Positions 1 through 7,347 of a stretch of DNA of 19,397 nt are shown here, in pieces. Within the stretch, counting starts at the first letter, position 1; every line of letters starts with the position of its first letter. The DNA is from CBFGRV01 sp965651265 (GTDB lineage Bacteria; Bacteroidota; Rhodothermia; Rhodothermales; VXPQ01). Under the pieces are notes generated by a model. That model was not told the origin of the DNA and ran no database searches. It saw only the letters and a program-made list of their open reading frames with translations. The stretch spans positions 1 to 19,397 of the forward strand of contig CBFGRV010000057.1 of the NCBI GenBank assembly GCA_965651265.1. The letters run 5' to 3'. A program made the position numbers and the translations under genes.

Positions 1-60
1 CGTACTCATATGGCCCCCTTACCTTCCGTACTCATCTAGCCCACTAACCTCCCGTACTGG
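1..60. repeat. Imperfect 26-bp tandem repeat at left edge, running into the S9 peptidase start
   Basis: CGTACTCAT begins at 1 and again at 27, and CGTACT recurs at 53, giving a regular 26-bp period. Units 1-26 and 27-52 agree at 21 of 26 positions by eye. The third copy is broken off by the putative GTG start at 60. The array may continue to the left of the window. Confidence 0.5.
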
Positions 61-2507
61 TGCGTTCTTGCTTCTTCCTGATCCTGATTCCTTCCGTAAT
101 CGCTGGTTCGGCCGCGGCTCCCTCGCGAGCGCAGGATGTCGACCAATCTATCCGCCTGACCGTCGATCAGATCATGCAGGAGCCCGCCAAATGGATCGGC
201 GGATGGCCGTCCGCGCCGCAGTGGCACGAGAGCGGCGACACGCTCTATTTCCGATGGAATCCAAAAGGCGCGTTTGAGACGGATTCCCTCTTTCGCATCA
301 CGATGGACGATACGGAGCCGGTGCAGGTCCTGCCGGCGGAGCGGCGATCGCTCGGGCCCACATTCGACGGATGGCGCCACAGCGAGCTCGTCTACTCGGC
401 CAGGTTCGAGAATAAGGTATACGAGCGAGAGGGGGAAATCTGGATCTATCACCGTCCGACCGCAACGAAGAAACGGCTCACGTTCACCGGCACGCGCGAG
501 TCGGATCCGCGCTTCACGCCGAAAGGAGATGCGGTCGTGTTTCGACGGGAGAATAATCTGTTTCGGCTCCATCTCGACGGACCGCTCGTGCAGCTGTCGG
601 ATCTCCGGGCGGGCGACGATCCGGAGAAAAAGAAAAAGCCGGACGAGCAGGATGCGGCGCTCGAGGCCCAGCAGGAGGCGCTTTTCGATGTTCTGCGCCG
701 TCGAAAGGAGGAACGCGAGAATCGCGAGCGACAGGCCCGGCTCGATGCCCGGGCCGAAGGACGGCCGCCAACCTTTTACGTCGGGAAGAAATCCGTCGAA
801 CAGCTCACCATCGACCCGCTGGAGCGTTACGTCACGTTCTTCCTCGCGGAGCGGCAGCCGGAGGCGAAGCGCACGGCCGTGCCGGCGTACGTCACCGAGT
901 CGGGGTACGTCGAGACCCTCGACGCGCGGCCCAAAGTGGGCTATCCGCCCGTGTCGCTCGAATTTTACCTGCAGGATGTGGAGCAGGACACGACCTTCAA
1001 GCTCGACCTGCGCGCCCTGCTCGAGCTCGACGATTCCACTCGCGCGCTCCACGCCTACGGCCCGTTCTGGAGCGAGGACGGCGTGCATTCCGTGATGGAC
1101 ATCCGAACGTGGGACAACCGCGACCGCTGGATCGTCGCGCTCGATCCGCGGGCGCGTACGCTCTCGGTCCTCGACCACCAACACGACGACGCCTGGCTTC
1201 AGGCGCCCGGCATCAGCTCGCAGGGAGGCCGTAGCACGGTCGGGTGGTTGCCCGACCGGCGCACCTTCTACTTCCAGAGTGAGGCGACCGGCTGGAGCCA
1301 CCTGTACACCGTCGACCTCGAGACGCGTGAGGTGCGGCAGCTCACCCGCGGCGATTTTGACGTGTACAATCCCATGGTCTCACGCGACGGCACGTACTGG
1401 ACGTTCCTCTCCAGCGAAGGCTCGCCGTACGAGCGCCACCTCTACCGGATGCCCATCGAGGGCGGCCCGCGAACGCGCCTCACGTCCATGCCGGGGCGAA
1501 ACGACGTAGCGCGGCATCCGCGTGAGGACCGGCTCGCCATCCTGCACTCGTACACGAACCGCCCGCCCGAGATCTTCTTGCAGAACCTGGAAGTCGCAAA
1601 GGGAAGGGATCGTTCGGCTGCCAGGTCGGGAACGGATCGGGCGAAGGAGGATGCCGGCGTGGTCGACCCTGTCCGCATCACCCATTCAACGACGGGCGAT
1701 TGGGAGGCCTACCCCTGGCGAGATCCGGAGATCATCAGCCTCCCCGCCTCGGACGGCGCCGCCGTTCCCGCGCAGCTCTTCATCCCCCAGAACCCGAACG
1801 GCGCGGCGGTCCTGTTCGTGCACGGGGCCGGGTACCTCCAGAACGTGCACCGCTGGTGGAGCAGCTACTTCCGCGAGTACATGTTCCACAACCTGCTCGC
1901 CGACGAGGGCTACGTGGTGATGAATGTGGACTTCCGCGGCTCGGCGGGCTACGGGCGCGACTGGCGCACGGCCGTCTACCGACACATGGGCGGGCGCGAC
2001 CTGCAGGATTACGTGGATGCGTCGCGCTACCTGCAACGCGAGCACGGCATCGACCCGGAGCGCGTCTTCATCTACGGCGGCTCGTACGGCGGCTTCATCA
2101 CGCTGATGGCGCTGTTCACGGAGCCCGAGCACTTCGGAGGCGGGGCGGCGCTGCGGGCGGTAACGGATTGGGCGCATTACCATCACACCTATACGGCCAA
2201 CATCCTCACAACGCCCATGGACGATTCGCTGGCGTTCGCGCGCTCATCGCCCATTCATTTCGCGGAGGGGCTGGAGGATCCGCTGCTCATCGCGCACGGC
2301 ATGATCGACCGGAACGTGCACTTTCAGGATGTGGTGCGCCTGGTGCAGCGGCTCATCGAGCTGGGGAAGGAGGACTGGGAGCTGGCCGTCTATCCGCTCG
2401 AGGAGCATGGATTCGAGGAGCCGGAGTCGTGGGCCGATGAGTACAAGCGCGTGCTGAAGTACATCCGCCTGAGTGTGGGCCCGGAGGCGGCGGCGCGGGA
2501 GCCGTAG
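60..2507 (+). CDS. Secreted S9-family peptidase (prolyl oligopeptidase / DPP IV-like)
   Basis: Serine peptidase of the S9 clan, predicted to cleave peptides, often after proline, in the periplasm or outside the cell. The 815-residue protein starts at GTG 60, because an in-frame stop lies at 45-47. A signal peptide follows (residues about 1-25, ending SRAQ). The next ~500 residues have the repeated beta-blade pattern of the S9 propeller. The C-terminal alpha/beta-hydrolase domain (about 560-800) contains FVHGAG, a GGSYGG nucleophile elbow (Ser675), Asp750 in MIDRNV and His783 in EEHGFE, so the catalytic triad looks complete. Length fits the family. Two charged, helical-looking insertions stand out, at residues about 184-237 (KKKK followed by many E, R and Q) and about 515-540. 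No Shine-Dalgarno is visible. Family assignment is firm; the substrate is unknown. Confidence 0.93.
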   Translation: MRSCFFLILIPSVIAGSAAAPSRAQDVDQSIRLTVDQIMQEPAKWIGGWPSAPQWHESGDTLYFRWNPKGAFETDSLFRITMDDTEPVQVLPAERRSLGPTFDGWRHSELVYSARFENKVYEREGEIWIYHRPTATKKRLTFTGTRESDPRFTPKGDAVVFRRENNLFRLHLDGPLVQLSDLRAGDDPEKKKKPDEQDAALEAQQEALFDVLRRRKEERENRERQARLDARAEGRPPTFYVGKKSVEQLTIDPLERYVTFFLAERQPEAKRTAVPAYVTESGYVETLDARPKVGYPPVSLEFYLQDVEQDTTFKLDLRALLELDDSTRALHAYGPFWSEDGVHSVMDIRTWDNRDRWIVALDPRARTLSVLDHQHDDAWLQAPGISSQGGRSTVGWLPDRRTFYFQSEATGWSHLYTVDLETREVRQLTRGDFDVYNPMVSRDGTYWTFLSSEGSPYERHLYRMPIEGGPRTRLTSMPGRNDVARHPREDRLAILHSYTNRPPEIFLQNLEVAKGRDRSAARSGTDRAKEDAGVVDPVRITHSTTGDWEAYPWRDPEIISLPASDGAAVPAQLFIPQNPNGAAVLFVHGAGYLQNVHRWWSSYFREYMFHNLLADEGYVVMNVDFRGSAGYGRDWRTAVYRHMGGRDLQDYVDASRYLQREHGIDPERVFIYGGSYGGFITLMALFTEPEHFGGGAALRAVTDWAHYHHTYTANILTTPMDDSLAFARSSPIHFAEGLEDPLLIAHGMIDRNVHFQDVVRLVQRLIELGKEDWELAVYPLEEHGFEEPESWADEYKRVLKYIRLSVGPEAAAREP

Positions 2508-2572
2508 CCTGATCGGACGTCGAGGGCGCGAGAGCGACCCTAACCAAAAGTTAAAAAGATTTGCCCCTGAAC

Positions 2573-2598
2573 TTTTCGGTAGGCCCGTTATATTGGCA
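2573..2598 (+). promoter_or_regulatory. Possible promoter upstream of the 2761 gene
   Basis: The AT-rich stretch 2540-2598 stands out in this GC-rich DNA. TATATTGG at 2589-2596 matches 7 of 8 positions of the Bacteroidota -7 box (TAnnTTTG). No well-spaced -33 TTTG is present; the nearest TTTG, ending at 2563, is too far upstream. Treat as a weak candidate only. Confidence 0.3.
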
Positions 2599-2720
2599 TC
2601 GCCGCTCGCGCTACGGTCCAACCCCTTTCCGGTTTGCGGTGGGTCTCGTGGCGCACCGGCCGATGCCCGCCCATGGCGCGGCTTCAGCGCCGGTAGCATC
2701 GCACATCGGCAGCGCCGCCT

Positions 2721-2740
2721 TCCGGTGAATGGACACCGGA
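2721..2740 (+). other. Perfect 7-bp hairpin in the 5' leader of the 2761 gene
   Basis: TCCGGTG (2721-2727) pairs with CACCGGA (2734-2740) around a 6-nt loop, ending 20 nt before the ATG. There is no T-run after it, so it is not a terminator. It could affect translation or be a protein site. No function is known. Confidence 0.4.
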
Positions 2741-2760
2741 GCCGCGCCTCTGCAGCTTAC

Positions 2761-4935
2761 ATGAAGGCCCCATTCCCCGCATTACTCCTCATTGTGCTTC
2801 TCTGGCCCGCCCGTGTGCACGCGCAGGCAAGCTTCGAGGAGGCGGTCATCGACGTGGGCAATGTGGGTATCACGATCACAAACTCGGGCTTCGTGGGGCG
2901 CGCGAATGTGCGTAACAATCCGACCGGCCCCCCTTCCTTTGAATACCCGCTGGATTCCGGCGTCGAGCACCTGTTTGAAGGCGGACTGTGGGTGGGCGCG
3001 ATCCGGAGCGACGGCACCGTCACCGTGCGCACCGGGTCGCAGACCACGACGGGCGGGTACAGCCCGGGTGCGCCTGGCTTCGAATTCGCCCCCCTTGTGC
3101 CGATATCGGAACGCTCCTCGCTCCTCACCTCCGCCTCCTATACGTCGCTGGCCGTCAGCCACCAGGATTACTTGACGGCCTTCGCCGACACCTTCCGCGT
3201 GCTGCCCGGCACCAACATCCTCATGCCCGATCAGGAGGGGCGCCTCGGCATGGTCGTCGAGCAGAACACCTACGCCTGGAATTTCCCCTTCACCGAGTAC
3301 TTCGCGGTGCTCGAGTTCAACATCATCAACACGAGTGCGTCGGCGTGGGACAGCGTGTTCGTCGGGCTTTATGGCGACCTCGTCGTGCGCAATGTGAACA
3401 CGACCACCGAGACGGGGAGCGCGTACTTCAACAAGAACGGTGCGGGGTACATCGACAGCCTGCACACGAACTACGTCTTCAACGCCGGCGGGATGGAGGA
3501 GACCATCAACACGTACGGCGCTTTCGTTTTCCTCGGGGCGGATTGGCGCGACCCGCAGCGGGGCCAGAGGCGATTTTTCCATCCCGATCTGGCCGACGAG
3601 TACCGGCAGGACGGCTACTCGGCGCCCCGCGTGAATCCGCGCTGGTGGCAGTTCAGCGGTGGCACGGAGGAGCTTTCGCGGCCGACGACGGATCAGGAAA
3701 AGTACCGCCGGATGTCGATCCCCTATCCGAATCCGGCCAATTACCCGTCGAACGAAGCCTATGAGGCGGCCGTAGAGGTCTTTCGCGAGCGGCTGCGGAC
3801 GGCCGGGCAGTTCGGCGACGGCAACTGGATCAGCGTCACGCCCATCGGGCCGTTCCCGCGCGTCGAGCCGGGCGACACGCTGCAAGTCACCTACGCGCTC
3901 CTCGCCGCACTCAAACCGGAGGCGTTTCAGGGCCAGGGCGGGAAGGCCGTCGACACGGAGGAGAGCCGGAGCATCCTCCGCAGTAACGTGGCATGGGCTC
4001 GGCGCACCTTCGCGGGCGAGGACACGAACTTCAACGGGCGATTGGATGAGGGCGAGGACGTGAACGGAAACGGCCGGCTCGACCGCTACCTGATCCCGGA
4101 GCCGCCGGATGCTCCGCAGGTGCGGGTGGAATTCGTGGCCGAAGAGGGCGCCGGAGGCAACCCGGCCGGCTCGCGCGTGCTCGTCTACTGGGATCGCTCC
4201 GCCGAATTCTCCGTCGACCCGGTCACCGGTGAGCGCGACTTCGAGGGATACCGCATCTACCGGTCGAATCCGGGCGACGACCTGGCCGGCAACATCCTCG
4301 ACCGAGCGACGCTCATCGCGCAGTACGACCGCCCGGGCAATCGCACCGGCATCAACAACGGCCTCGATGCCGTGCTCCTCGACGAGCCCGTCACCTTCCC
4401 CGGCGACACGACCACGTACTGGTATCGGTTCGATGCCGGCACGCTGCTTCCCGGGTGGCAATACCTCTTCATGGTGACCGCCTTCGACGAGGGAGATCCG
4501 GATGCCGGGTTGATGTCCTTCGAGTCGTCGAGGATCGCCACGGCCACGCGCGTCTTCCCGGGCACGCCGCCGGGAGCGAACGGGCGAGTCGGCGTCTACC
4601 CGAATCCATACCGCGTGAGCGCCGCGTGGGACGGCGGCACCTCGCGCACGCGCAAACTGAACTTCTACAATCTGCCCGCCCTCTCCGAAATACGTATTTA
4701 TACGCTAGCCGGCGAGATCGTGACCACGCTCCACCACGATGCCGGCGAATATGCGGGCGACATCCGATGGTACGACAACTTCAGCAGCGAGAACCGGCGA
4801 CTGCCCGGAGGCGAGCATTCGTGGGACATCCTCTCGGAAAGCGGGCTGAACCTGTCCACCGGGCTGTATCTTTTCACCGTCAAGGACCTCGAATCCGGGG
4901 AGGTTCAGAGCGGAAAATTCGCCATCATAAAGTGA
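2761..4935 (+). CDS. Secreted modular protein with calcium-loop motifs, FN3-like domain and sorting-like C-terminus
   Basis: Not assignable to a named family. The ATG at 2761 is chosen because it begins a clean signal peptide (residues 1-22, ending VHAQ); the frame stays open upstream but only into the previous gene. The product has 724 residues. The first ~400 residues are beta-rich and repeat-free. Residues about 421-441 hold two DxNxNGxxD-type loops in tandem, as in dockerins or thrombospondin type 3 repeats, which suggests calcium binding. An FN3-like region follows (about 449-600, with GYRIYRS). The C-terminus (about 611-724) starts VYPNPYR, contains EIRIYTLAGE and ends with GLYLFTVKD and a short basic tail. 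That is the layout of a variant type IX sorting or FlgD-like domain. Inference: an extracellular structural or binding protein. Confidence 0.85.
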   Translation: MKAPFPALLLIVLLWPARVHAQASFEEAVIDVGNVGITITNSGFVGRANVRNNPTGPPSFEYPLDSGVEHLFEGGLWVGAIRSDGTVTVRTGSQTTTGGYSPGAPGFEFAPLVPISERSSLLTSASYTSLAVSHQDYLTAFADTFRVLPGTNILMPDQEGRLGMVVEQNTYAWNFPFTEYFAVLEFNIINTSASAWDSVFVGLYGDLVVRNVNTTTETGSAYFNKNGAGYIDSLHTNYVFNAGGMEETINTYGAFVFLGADWRDPQRGQRRFFHPDLADEYRQDGYSAPRVNPRWWQFSGGTEELSRPTTDQEKYRRMSIPYPNPANYPSNEAYEAAVEVFRERLRTAGQFGDGNWISVTPIGPFPRVEPGDTLQVTYALLAALKPEAFQGQGGKAVDTEESRSILRSNVAWARRTFAGEDTNFNGRLDEGEDVNGNGRLDRYLIPEPPDAPQVRVEFVAEEGAGGNPAGSRVLVYWDRSAEFSVDPVTGERDFEGYRIYRSNPGDDLAGNILDRATLIAQYDRPGNRTGINNGLDAVLLDEPVTFPGDTTTYWYRFDAGTLLPGWQYLFMVTAFDEGDPDAGLMSFESSRIATATRVFPGTPPGANGRVGVYPNPYRVSAAWDGGTSRTRKLNFYNLPALSEIRIYTLAGEIVTTLHHDAGEYAGDIRWYDNFSSENRRLPGGEHSWDILSESGLNLSTGLYLFTVKDLESGEVQSGKFAIIK

Positions 4936-4981
4936 GCTTAGTGGGCACGAAGCAAAGGAACCACCACCACCATCCATAAAG

Positions 4982-4987
4982 AGGAGG
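4982..4987 (+). promoter_or_regulatory. Strong Shine-Dalgarno (AGGAGG) for the 4993 gene
   Basis: A perfect AGGAGG lies 5 nt before the ATG at 4993. It is unusual here because most other starts in this window lack a recognisable Shine-Dalgarno, so this gene may be translated strongly. It fixes the start. Confidence 0.7.
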
Positions 4988-4992
4988 GAAAC

Positions 4993-7167
4993 ATGCACCG
5001 AGCTACCAATCTATTGATCGCGTGTATCGCGCTGCTGCTCGCGCTGCCCGCACAGGCGCAGCAGCAGGTGAGCATTCGCGAGATCAACGAAATCCCGCAG
5101 GAGAACATTGACGAGCTCATCGGGCTGGGCGCCGCCGTCACCGCCGATGACATGGCGGAGCTGCTCCGATCGCCGCTGGACGGCGAGACCGTGCAGTTCA
5201 CCGGCGTCGTGATCGCCGAGCCGCAATATTCCGGTCTGGCGTCGATGAACGAGAACACGGGCCAGCCCGGCCGCGTGCACTTCTTCGTGCGCGACACCAG
5301 CGCTGCGTCGGAGGGCCCGCTCGGCCGCGACATCCAGGTCGTTGATGGCTTCCCCGGCTTCCAGGAGCACGGCGTCCTCGGCCTCTTCAAGGGGGATGTC
5401 GTCACCATCACCGGCGTCGTGACGTACTTCGGGTATGGCCTTCAGATCACGCCCGAGGATGTGACCGTGGTCGGAAGCATTCAGGACCTCGGCCTGCCCG
5501 AGACCATCCTCGATCCCGTGCTCATCACGACATCCGACCTACACATGAACGTCGGCGGCACCTCGCAGCGGATCAACTGGCAGAACTTCGTCGACTTCCA
5601 GCAGACGTTCGTGCGCATCGAGGGAGCCACGGTCTGGCGTTCGCCGAACCGCACGGATGCCCGCCCGAACTGGGCCATCACCAGCGATGGCGCCGTGACC
5701 ATCGTCGCGAACGACGACATCTCCCTCTGCTACCGCAACGACAAGAACGACTATCCCGACACGTTCAATCAGGATTGCGTCCAGAATGATTTCGAGGCGC
5801 CGCCGCCCGGCGCCGTCGTGGACGTCGAAGGAATGGCGCTGGTCCGCAGCGATTTCGATCCGTTCGGCATCGGCGCGCCGGCCGCGGCCATGTTCAAGAT
5901 CGTGCCCTGGGAGGCCGACGACCTCGTCATCACGGCGCAGCCTGCCATCACGAACGTGAGCTTCGAGCCGCCTACGGCCGTGCCGGGCGACGCCCCCATC
6001 GGCGTGACCGTCAACGTGGAAGGTGACCTGAATGCCGTCACCGATGCGCGGCTCGTCTACAAGAGCTCCACGATGGCGGAGCCCGACACCCTCGCGCTCA
6101 CCGACAATGGCGACGGCACCTTCACCGCGGAGATTCCGGCGCAGGACGACGGGGCCTTCGTCTGGTACTCGGCCATCGTCACCGACGACTCCGGCACGGA
6201 CTTCAACTCGCCGAGCCCGGGGACGACCCGCGTGCTCTTCGACGGCATCGATGAGATCGCCGACATCCAGGAGACCTGGGAAGAAATCGGAAGTGCCAGC
6301 CCATTCCGGGGCCAGACGCTGCCGATGGCGCTCTCGGTGACCGTGCAGAGTGACCCGGCCACGTCCGGGTTCGTGGTCGTGCAGGATGATGAGACCCTCG
6401 ATCCGTACACGGGCATCCTGCTCTCGGCATCCGAAGAGGTGACAGCGGCTCTGTCGCGGGGCGATGTCGTTGACATCACGGAAGCCATGGTAATCGAGAA
6501 CTTCGATGTCACCGAACTGGACGACGTGACCTTCGAGGTCACCGGAAGCGGCGATCCGCTGGGCTACAAGGTGATGGATACGGCGGCGCTGCAGGACGAG
6601 ATGGTCGCCGAGGCGCACGAAGGCATGATGGTACGCTTCGAAAACGTGCACATCATCCAGCCGGATGCCGGCTTCGGTGAGTGGACGTTCTCGTCGGACG
6701 GGACGGAGGCGAATGCCGTGGGCGCGGACGACCAGTCAGCGGCCCTGACTTCATCCTTCAACACGCGCTTCTCCCAGTGGGAGATCATCGACACGATGCA
6801 GGGCATCTGGTGGTTCTCCTTCGGAGCGTACAAGCTCGTGCCGGAGACGCCGGATGACGTCGGGCAGGTGACGAACGTCGCCGCCGAGGATCCGGAGCAG
6901 CCGCTTCGCTTCGCGCTCGAGCAGAACTACCCGAATCCGTTCAACCCGTCGACGAGCATCAGTTTCTCGGTGCCGACGACGAGCGAGGTTCGGCTCGAGG
7001 TCTTCGACGCCCTCGGCCGGAGCGTGAAGGTGCTGGTGGACGGCCGTCTCACGGCGGGCACGTACGACGTGACGATGGACGGCGCCGGGCTATCGAGCGG
7101 CGTCTACATCTATCGGCTTACGGCCGGCGACAAGATGACCGCGAAATCCATGCTCCTCTTGAAGTAG
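4993..7167 (+). CDS. Secreted protein with OB-like domains, Ig-like domain and type IX (type A) sorting domain
   Basis: 724 residues with a signal peptide (1-23, ending AQAQ). Residues about 55-160 resemble an OB-fold nucleic-acid-binding domain of the kind in secreted YhcR-type nucleases: 'GETVQFTGVV' strand, then a loop, then 'GDVVTITGVVTYFGYG'. A second related segment lies at about 185-300 and a third, weaker one at about 410-620. An Ig/FN3-like domain sits between (about 305-405). The C-terminal 80 residues form a textbook type A sorting domain, with NYPNPFNPST, VRLEVFDALGR, LTAGTYDV and SSGVYIYRL, so export by type IX secretion and surface anchoring or release are expected. No catalytic motif is visible, so it may bind rather than cut. 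The gene starts 57 bp after the 2761 gene, so co-transcription is likely. OB assignment is moderate; the sorting domain is firm. Confidence 0.88.
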   Translation: MHRATNLLIACIALLLALPAQAQQQVSIREINEIPQENIDELIGLGAAVTADDMAELLRSPLDGETVQFTGVVIAEPQYSGLASMNENTGQPGRVHFFVRDTSAASEGPLGRDIQVVDGFPGFQEHGVLGLFKGDVVTITGVVTYFGYGLQITPEDVTVVGSIQDLGLPETILDPVLITTSDLHMNVGGTSQRINWQNFVDFQQTFVRIEGATVWRSPNRTDARPNWAITSDGAVTIVANDDISLCYRNDKNDYPDTFNQDCVQNDFEAPPPGAVVDVEGMALVRSDFDPFGIGAPAAAMFKIVPWEADDLVITAQPAITNVSFEPPTAVPGDAPIGVTVNVEGDLNAVTDARLVYKSSTMAEPDTLALTDNGDGTFTAEIPAQDDGAFVWYSAIVTDDSGTDFNSPSPGTTRVLFDGIDEIADIQETWEEIGSASPFRGQTLPMALSVTVQSDPATSGFVVVQDDETLDPYTGILLSASEEVTAALSRGDVVDITEAMVIENFDVTELDDVTFEVTGSGDPLGYKVMDTAALQDEMVAEAHEGMMVRFENVHIIQPDAGFGEWTFSSDGTEANAVGADDQSAALTSSFNTRFSQWEIIDTMQGIWWFSFGAYKLVPETPDDVGQVTNVAAEDPEQPLRFALEQNYPNPFNPSTSISFSVPTTSEVRLEVFDALGRSVKVLVDGRLTAGTYDVTMDGAGLSSGVYIYRLTAGDKMTAKSMLLLK

Positions 7168-7191
7168 CACATGGCTTGAAGTAGCACATGG
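7158..7191. repeat. 17-bp perfect tandem duplication across a stop codon
   Basis: CTTGAAGTAGCACATGG occurs at 7158-7174 and again immediately at 7175-7191. The first copy contains the last codons and the TAG (7165-7167) of the 4993 gene. The second copy duplicates this end just outside the gene and touches the base of the hairpin that follows. Confidence 0.8.
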
Positions 7192-7283
7192 CGTGTGCCG
7201 AGCGGTGCTTTCGGGATGCCGGGCCGATGTGGCATTGGGCCGGCCCGGCTCTCGAAGGCGCCACGCTCGGCGCGTGCTTCATG
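7187..7283 (+). other. Long imperfect inverted repeat / structured leader
   Basis: Nested pairing can be traced by eye: 7191-7204 with 7264-7277 (14 pairs, three G-U), 7207-7216 with 7250-7259 (10 pairs, two G-U) and 7218-7225 with 7242-7249 (8 perfect G-C pairs), closed by a 16-nt loop. CATG at 7187-7190 can add four pairs with 7280-7283 across a 2-nt bulge. The innermost arm includes the 10-bp palindrome GGGCCGGCCC (7237-7246). No T-run follows, so a simple intrinsic terminator is unlikely. It could be a structured mRNA leader for the 7348 lipoprotein, an intra-operon processing site, or a palindromic mobile repeat. Confidence 0.6.
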
Positions 7284-7300
7284 CCGTCGGACATCCAGTC

Positions 7301-7329
7301 TCCATCCAACAGATCATGAACCGGATGGA
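7301..7329 (+). other. Second leader hairpin before the 7348 lipoprotein
   Basis: TCCATCC (7301-7307) pairs with GGATGGA (7323-7329) around a 15-nt loop, 18 nt before the proposed TTG start. The loop holds an ATG (7316) that opens an 11-codon frame ending in a TGA at 7349-7351. That TGA overlaps the TTG, so the frame could act as a coupled leader peptide. This is speculative. Confidence 0.35.
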
Positions 7330-7347
7330 CGCGGCGCGGACGTTGAA

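Noticed and set aside
2473..2760. N-terminal extension of the 2761 gene back into the S9 peptidase gene
   Set aside because: The frame is open but would place the signal peptide 96 residues inside the protein.
2782..4461. Long - strand open frame (559 codons) opposite the 2761 gene
   Set aside because: Arg/Val/Glu-rich shadow of a gene with a signal peptide and sorting-like C-terminus on the + strand; no motif of its own.
2761..7167. Neighbouring genes both encoding exactly 724 residues, suggesting tandem duplication
   Set aside because: Sequences and domain orders differ outside the sorting region; equal length appears to be coincidence.
7195..7347. N-terminal extension of the 7348 lipoprotein
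   Set aside because: It would bury the lipobox about 75 residues in and would code through the long inverted repeat; the composition is Arg/Ser-rich and unlike an n-region.
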